Positions 22,984-26,866 of a DNA stretch of 26,866 nucleotides are shown piece after piece. The notes under the pieces were generated by a model. That model made no database searches and was not told where the DNA came from. It saw nothing but the letters and a program-made list of their open reading frames with translations. The stretch lies in NCBI RefSeq assembly GCF_910578695.1, contig NZ_CAJTQJ010000034.1:1-26866 (forward strand), in the 5' to 3' direction. The position numbers were made by a program, and so were the translations under genes. Numbering within the stretch: position 1 is the first letter of the stretch; each line of letters starts with the position of its first letter. This DNA is from an uncultured Brachyspira sp. GTDB taxonomy: Bacteria; Spirochaetota; Brachyspiria; Brachyspirales; Brachyspiraceae.

Positions 22984-23937
22984 TTACTTATCAAATAGTA
23001 CGCTGATAGAAAGCTCCATATGAATATGTCTGATAGCATCAGCAATAACAGGAGCAACTGAAAGAACTTCTATTTTGCTTCCTAATCTATCTTTCATAAC
23101 TTTCAAGCTGTCTGTTATATAAAGCTTTTCTATATCGCTTGCATTAATTCTCTCATAAACATCTCCAGAACATACTGCATGTGTTATAAATACATATATT
23201 CTTCTCATACCAGCCTTTTTTAAAGCCCGCATACTTTTTATGAGAGTACCGCCTGTATCTATTATATCATCTATAATAATAGCATCTTTGCCATTAACAT
23301 CACCTATAATATTCATTACTTCGCATTCATTGGCTCTGTCTCTTCTTTTATCTATTATAGCTATATCAAGATTAAGCTGCTTAGCTATAGCCCTAGCCCT
23401 TCCGACTCCTCCTATATCAGGAGAAACTATAATAGAATTAGACATATCAAAATCTTTTCTTATTTTATCCAAAAATACATTTTTAGAAAGCATATGATCT
23501 ACAGGAATATCAAAAAAACCCTGTATCTGTGCCGCATGTAAATCTAAAACTAAAACTCTATGAGCACCTGCCTCCGACAAAAGATTAGCAACTAATTTAG
23601 CTGTTATAGGTACTCTAGGCTCATTCTTTCTATCCTGCCTAGAATAGCCGTAATAAGGTATAACTGCTGTAATCCTTTTGGCACTGGCTCTTTTTAAAGC
23701 ATCAACAATACAGTAAAGCTCCATCCAATTTTCACTGCTGGAAGGACGTCCTGTAGGCTGTATTATATAGGTATCTTTATTCCTAACAGTCTCTTCTATT
23801 TGTACAAAAGTTTCGCCGTCAGCAAATTTTCTTATTTCCATATTACCTAATTTTAATCCAAGATTACTGACAACATCTTCTGACAATTGAGGGTTTGCTG
23901 TACCGCTTAATATTAATATTTCGTCTGCTATTCCCAT
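22984..23937 (-). CDS. prs: Prs, ribose-phosphate pyrophosphokinase
   Basis: A 317-residue PRPP synthetase that makes PRPP from ribose 5-phosphate and ATP for nucleotide, histidine and tryptophan synthesis. Motifs: FADGETFVQIEE (38-49), the flexible-loop RQDRK (100-104), DLHAAQIQGFFDIPVDH (132-148), DKRR (197-200) and the PRPP-binding loop IIDDIIDTGGTL (221-232). Length is typical. It follows tRNA-Gln by 26 nt and heads the prs-rplY-pth-pth operon, so it probably shares a promoter with the tRNA. Confidence 0.97.
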   Translation of the reverse strand: MGIADEILILSGTANPQLSEDVVSNLGLKLGNMEIRKFADGETFVQIEETVRNKDTYIIQPTGRPSSSENWMELYCIVDALKRASAKRITAVIPYYGYSRQDRKNEPRVPITAKLVANLLSEAGAHRVLVLDLHAAQIQGFFDIPVDHMLSKNVFLDKIRKDFDMSNSIIVSPDIGGVGRARAIAKQLNLDIAIIDKRRDRANECEVMNIIGDVNGKDAIIIDDIIDTGGTLIKSMRALKKAGMRRIYVFITHAVCSGDVYERINASDIEKLYITDSLKVMKDRLGSKIEVLSVAPVIADAIRHIHMELSISVLFDK

Positions 23938-23963
23938 TTAAATACCATTATTCAAGAAAAAAG

Positions 23964-24035
23964 TTGGGGTGGAAGGATTCGAACCCTCGAGTAATTGGAC
24001 CAAAACCAATTGTCTTACCGCTTGACGACACCCCA
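23964..24035 (-). tRNA. tRNA-Gln (anticodon TTG)
   Basis: On the minus strand, a 72-nt cloverleaf. The acceptor stem TGGGGTG (24035-24029) pairs with CACCCCA (23971-23965). The anticodon stem ATTGG/CCAAT encloses the loop TTTTGGT, giving anticodon TTG. A T-arm with GGTTCGAATCC is present. The 3' CCA is not encoded. Its strong upstream promoter probably also drives prs. Confidence 0.97.
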
Positions 24036-24072
24036 TTATTAATATAACTTTTTCTAGTTCTATGAGTTTTAT

Positions 24073-24100
24073 ATTCTACTATATAAATAAAATTTGTCAA
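24073..24100 (-). promoter_or_regulatory. promoter of tRNA-Gln and probably the prs operon
   Basis: On the minus strand, a perfect TTGACA (24100-24095), a 16-nt spacer and TAGAAT (24078-24073). The expected start is about 30 nt before the tRNA. Confidence 0.7.
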
Positions 24101-24141
24101 TACCTTTAAATAATATTTTTGAAAAATTATATTAAAAATTA

Positions 24142-24169
24142 TTGATAAAAAATAAAAATAATATATGAT
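24142..24169 (+). promoter_or_regulatory. candidate promoter of the HD-GYP-like gene
   Basis: TTGATA (24142-24147), 16 nt, and TATGAT (24164-24169), 26 nt before the start codon. An overlapping TATATT (24169-24174) preceded by TGA is an alternative -10. Confidence 0.45.
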
Positions 24170-24195
24170 ATATTAAATTATTTTAAGGTTAAATT

Positions 24196-25650
24196 ATGAA
24201 TGTAGATTCGGATAAATATATTCCAATAGATTTAAATTTCATAAAAAATAATACAGATATTATAAAATTTAATACATCTGAAATTATATGCACAAGTAAT
24301 GATAATATGTATATGATTATGCCGAACTATAAAATTGATATGCTTTTGGATAATTCATATATAAACTCAAATATATTCAATAACTTTTACATTAATAAAG
24401 TTTCAAAATCAATAATAGATTTAATATTAGAACAAAAAAAGAATGATAAATACAGACAGATAAAACATATCAATCAATTTCTAAAAGTATATAAAGACTG
24501 TCTGCCTGATTCTGAAAATACAAAAAAATTTGAATATGAAATATTAGAACTCATTATAGAAGAAACTCCTAAAGAGAGAGCTGTATCTTTAAAAAATTAT
24601 ATTGATATATTAAATCAATACTATAATGATAAATTGTATCCTAATGCTATACAGTATATATTAGATATCATAACAGAGCTTGCATTTATAGAAAGAGTAA
24701 ATTTAATTCATTTGGTAAATGCAGCAAAAGATCAAATAAATCAGGAATATTTTGATAATGTTACATCTTATGATACTAGATATATACAAAACAGCTTAAT
24801 ATTATCTGTTACAAAACTTGTGCATAAGATATATCCTAATATCAGTTTATTTTATGGATTTAATAATTTTGAATGCAGAAATGTTATAGGACACAGCAAC
24901 AGAGTTTTTCTAACCTTTATAGAGTTTATGATTTATTATAATGAACAGATAGAAAATCAATTAAATCTTAAAACCATTATAAATTTTGATAAGAAATTTT
25001 CTCATTATTATAAAAATGTTTTTAAAAAGTATAAAATAAATAGAAAAAATATTAAATTTGATAATATTTTTAAAAACGGATTTAGGAAAATACCATTAGA
25101 AAATATAGCCAATTTTGCTTCAGGAGTATTTTGGCATGATATGGTAAAAATAAAAAAGCTTGATTATTTACATATTAATAAATCAAGAGAATATATTAAA
25201 AAATCGACTTCGCATGCTATTAACGGATATCAATTTTTAAAGCTGTTTAGAAACTATAATGATGATATAGCATTAATAGTCGGAATGCATCATGAGTATT
25301 ATGGTTATGGATACAGCATATTAAAAGTTATAAAGGAAAAATACTTAAAAGAAAATAAACAAATCAATCCTATATGGCTTGTTTCCGACAGCATTTATGA
25401 TATAGAAACATTACAAAGCTTAGCATTTTTTCCAGCCAAAGTTCTTGAAATAATTGATATATTTGATACAGTTGTAATGCCTCAAAAGATTTACGGCAGA
25501 AAAGGAATAAATATAAAAGATGCTGTAAATTTCATATATGAAAATTATATAGTTAAAGAAATTCAATTAGACCCTATATTATTTGAATTATTCATAGATT
25601 TTTTAATAGATATAAAAAAGGAAAATATACAAAATCCGTTAAAAATATAA
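24196..25650 (+). CDS. HD-GYP-like metal-dependent phosphohydrolase with a variant motif
   Basis: A 484-residue cytoplasmic protein. The first 200 residues are helical and unrecognised. The C-terminal half has the ligand order of an HD-GYP domain: GHSNRV (H233), FWHDMVKI (H314, D315, K318), TSHAINGY (H340), GMHHEYYGYGYS (H365, H366) and VLEIIDIFDTVV (D421, D424). In classical HD-GYP these read HDIGK, H-x-x-x-G-x-x-L, HHE…GYP and D-x-x-D-A. The metal ligands appear kept but the GYP motif is GYG, so cyclic-di-GMP hydrolysis is possible but not certain. A large insertion (about 250-305) separates the first His from HD. AAGG precedes the start. It ends 3 bp from the stop of the mtnA-like gene on the other strand. 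Confidence 0.78.
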   Translation: MNVDSDKYIPIDLNFIKNNTDIIKFNTSEIICTSNDNMYMIMPNYKIDMLLDNSYINSNIFNNFYINKVSKSIIDLILEQKKNDKYRQIKHINQFLKVYKDCLPDSENTKKFEYEILELIIEETPKERAVSLKNYIDILNQYYNDKLYPNAIQYILDIITELAFIERVNLIHLVNAAKDQINQEYFDNVTSYDTRYIQNSLILSVTKLVHKIYPNISLFYGFNNFECRNVIGHSNRVFLTFIEFMIYYNEQIENQLNLKTIINFDKKFSHYYKNVFKKYKINRKNIKFDNIFKNGFRKIPLENIANFASGVFWHDMVKIKKLDYLHINKSREYIKKSTSHAINGYQFLKLFRNYNDDIALIVGMHHEYYGYGYSILKVIKEKYLKENKQINPIWLVSDSIYDIETLQSLAFFPAKVLEIIDIFDTVVMPQKIYGRKGINIKDAVNFIYENYIVKEIQLDPILFELFIDFLIDIKKENIQNPLKI

Positions 25651-25653
25651 TTA

Positions 25654-26709
25654 TTAATATTCTCCTTCATCATTTCCAATATAGTATTTAAATACATCAT
25701 AAGGCGAATATATGCCTAAATCTGTTACAACAGCACTAACCAAATGAGGAGGCGTATAATCAAATGCAGGATAAAAACCTTTTACTCCTTCTTTAGCAGT
25801 TTTTATACCCATAGCCTCAGTTACAAATTTCTCATCTCTAAATTCAAAATGAACATCTTCAAGTCCATTACAGTCCTTATCTGGAGCTCCAGTTACAAAA
25901 TATGGAATTCCTAAATATTTTGCCGCTATAGCTATTTGAAAAGTTCCTATTTTATTAACAACTGCACCATTCAAACATATTAAATCAGCGGCAGAAGTAA
26001 ATATATCTATCTTCTTATGCTGCATAGTATAAGCTGCCATATTATCAGTTATCACAGTAACATCAGCATTTTGTTCATAAGCTACGGTAGCTGTAAGCCT
26101 TGCACCCTGAAAATAAGGTCTGGTTTCTGCACATACTATTTTTATATCTTTATTTCTTTTTTGAAATTCCTGTATCATAAATCCTACTATAGATTCGCCG
26201 AAACATTGCGTAAGTATAGTACCTTTATCAGGATACATTGATACTAAATTTTCTGCTATTTTTTTTATTTTAGAATATCTCTTTGTAGAAAGCTCTATAC
26301 CTCTATAAAACATAGCTTCTATAGGGTCTTTATTTGATTTTATAGCCTCTATGCCTCTTTCCAAACAAGATTTAGTTATAAGCATCATTCTTTTACTTGT
26401 AGTAGGTCTTGAATTAGCTAAAGTACTGCATGCATTAGTTAAAAAATCTATTCTGTCATTTACATCTAAATGCTTGGACTCATAGCCTGCCAATGCCATA
26501 CCCATAGCAACAGCTAAATAAGGTCCTGCACTCTGAGTTACCATATCTGATATAGCTTTTGAAACTTCTTTATGAGTTCTGCACTCTGCAAAAATTACTT
26601 TATTAGGGTAAACTCTTCTGTCTAATATTTTAACGCACCCTTCATCATACCAAGCTATATTTTCAAATTGAAGCATAAAAGCTAATTCTTTATCTACCCT
26701 ATTAATCAT
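25654..26709 (-). CDS. MtnA-family aldose-1-phosphate isomerase (methylthioribose-1-phosphate isomerase or relative)
   Basis: A 351-residue protein of the eIF2B-alpha/MtnA fold. MtnA-type motifs: SAGPYLAVAMGMALAGY (60-76, the RGAPAI-like region), NSRPTTSKRMM (99-109), TQCFGES (Cys169, the TxCNxG catalytic Cys), ETRPYFQGARLTA (195-207), ITDNMA (220-225) and NGAVVNKIGTFQIAIAAK (247-264) after SAADLICL, where Asp242 replaces the Asp of the usual GADRI but the Arg is Leu243. The family converts 5-methylthioribose-1-phosphate or 5-deoxyribose-1-phosphate to the ribulose form in methionine salvage or the 5-deoxyribose route. No other salvage gene is present here, and the departures from the MtnA core make the exact substrate uncertain. 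AGGAG sets the start; a structured element lies in its leader. Confidence 0.85.
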   Translation of the reverse strand: MINRVDKELAFMLQFENIAWYDEGCVKILDRRVYPNKVIFAECRTHKEVSKAISDMVTQSAGPYLAVAMGMALAGYESKHLDVNDRIDFLTNACSTLANSRPTTSKRMMLITKSCLERGIEAIKSNKDPIEAMFYRGIELSTKRYSKIKKIAENLVSMYPDKGTILTQCFGESIVGFMIQEFQKRNKDIKIVCAETRPYFQGARLTATVAYEQNADVTVITDNMAAYTMQHKKIDIFTSAADLICLNGAVVNKIGTFQIAIAAKYLGIPYFVTGAPDKDCNGLEDVHFEFRDEKFVTEAMGIKTAKEGVKGFYPAFDYTPPHLVSAVVTDLGIYSPYDVFKYYIGNDEGEY

Positions 26710-26743
26710 AAAAACTCCTAAAATAATAATTTATTTATTTACT

Positions 26744-26811
26744 AATAAAAAACTTGTTCGTTAATACCCCCTGCCATTCTGCGAATGTCAGGCACTCACA
26801 AGTTTTTTATT
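26744..26811 (-). promoter_or_regulatory. structured leader element upstream of the MtnA-like gene, type unknown
   Basis: AATAAAAAACTTGT (26744-26757) and ACAAGTTTTTTATT (26798-26811) are perfect 14-bp complements. Inside sits a second hairpin: CCTG-C-CATTC (26770-26779), loop TGC, and GAATG-T-CAGG (26783-26792), with one mismatch. On the minus strand it lies in the leader of the MtnA-like gene, ending about 35 nt before the start codon, and the outer stem ends in a T-run, so it could act as an attenuator. The inner part is far richer in G and C than its surroundings. It does not match a riboswitch class I recognise. Confidence 0.6.
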
Positions 26812-26841
26812 TTATTGCTAGCTATAAACTCGCTTTAAATT

Positions 26842-26865
26842 AGCTAATAACTAAAGTTATTAGCT
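26842..26865. terminator. inverted repeat at the window edge, possible terminator stem
   Basis: AGCTAATAAC (26842-26851) and GTTATTAGCT (26856-26865) form a perfect 10-bp stem with a TAAA loop. The flank is cut by the window end, so a T-run cannot be checked. Confidence 0.4.
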
Positions 26866-26866
26866 G

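Noticed and set aside
26744..26811. Integron attC site or transposon end
   Set aside because: No core-site consensus (GTTRRRY), no integrase or transposase, and the structure fits an RNA leader better.

Overview
The window looks like a chromosomal segment of a Brachyspira-type intestinal spirochaete. The DNA is very AT-rich and the codons are strongly A/T-biased. It carries a BspA-type leucine-rich-repeat surface protein, a protein resembling Brachyspira variable surface proteins (Vsp), several signal-peptide-bearing outer-membrane and lipoprotein genes, a trimeric [FeFe] hydrogenase, and genes for sialic-acid use. The genus is inferred from gene content and protein style; nothing here fixes the species.

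Layout. 1-914: 3' part of a BspA-like repeat protein whose frame is open to the window edge. 988-4061: a promoter, TPP riboswitch and intrinsic terminator ahead of an OppA-type lipoprotein and tenA (thiaminase II), then a membrane-anchored rhodanese with its own promoter. 4219-5748 (-): purH. 5897-7822: a tightly coupled AAA ATPase plus a small TOPRIM/RloB-like protein, a candidate defence pair. 7989-9101: a predicted outer-membrane beta-barrel protein with a G8 tract in its signal-peptide region.

9181-13878 is a rearranged region. A 49-bp exact direct repeat, made of the leader and first codons of a DUF4261 gene, lies at both ends (9181-9229 and 12977-13025). Between the copies sit a decayed purD fragment, a long AT-rich leader with ten CAGTA pentamers, a sialidase lipoprotein and a Vsp-like outer-membrane protein. 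The intact DUF4261 gene follows.

14115-18095: hydC-hydB-hydA, encoding an NAD(H)-linked [FeFe] hydrogenase whose HydB lacks the usual C-terminal ferredoxin domain. 18182-19618 (-): nanA and nanQ, so the window has both a sialidase to release sialic acid and the first intracellular steps to break it down. 19789-20865: a membrane SpoIIE/PP2C phosphatase. 20886-24035 (-): tRNA-Gln, prs, rplY/ctc and two tandem pth genes. The promoter-distal pth is fused to an ABM-type monooxygenase domain, and the other has an acidic insertion in the tRNA-binding region. 24196-25650: an HD-GYP-like protein. 25654-26709 (-): an MtnA-family sugar-phosphate isomerase with a structured, unidentified leader element at 26744-26811.

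The main themes are host-glycan use (sialidase, NanA, NanQ), fermentation with hydrogen turnover, thiamin-pyrimidine salvage, and surface variation (G8 tract, CAGTA repeat, BspA repeats, Vsp). The least ordinary items are the Pth pair, the CAGTA-repeat leader of the sialidase operon, the riboswitch-controlled OppA-TenA unit, and the ATPase/TOPRIM-like pair. All functional statements are read from sequence motifs; no searches were run.
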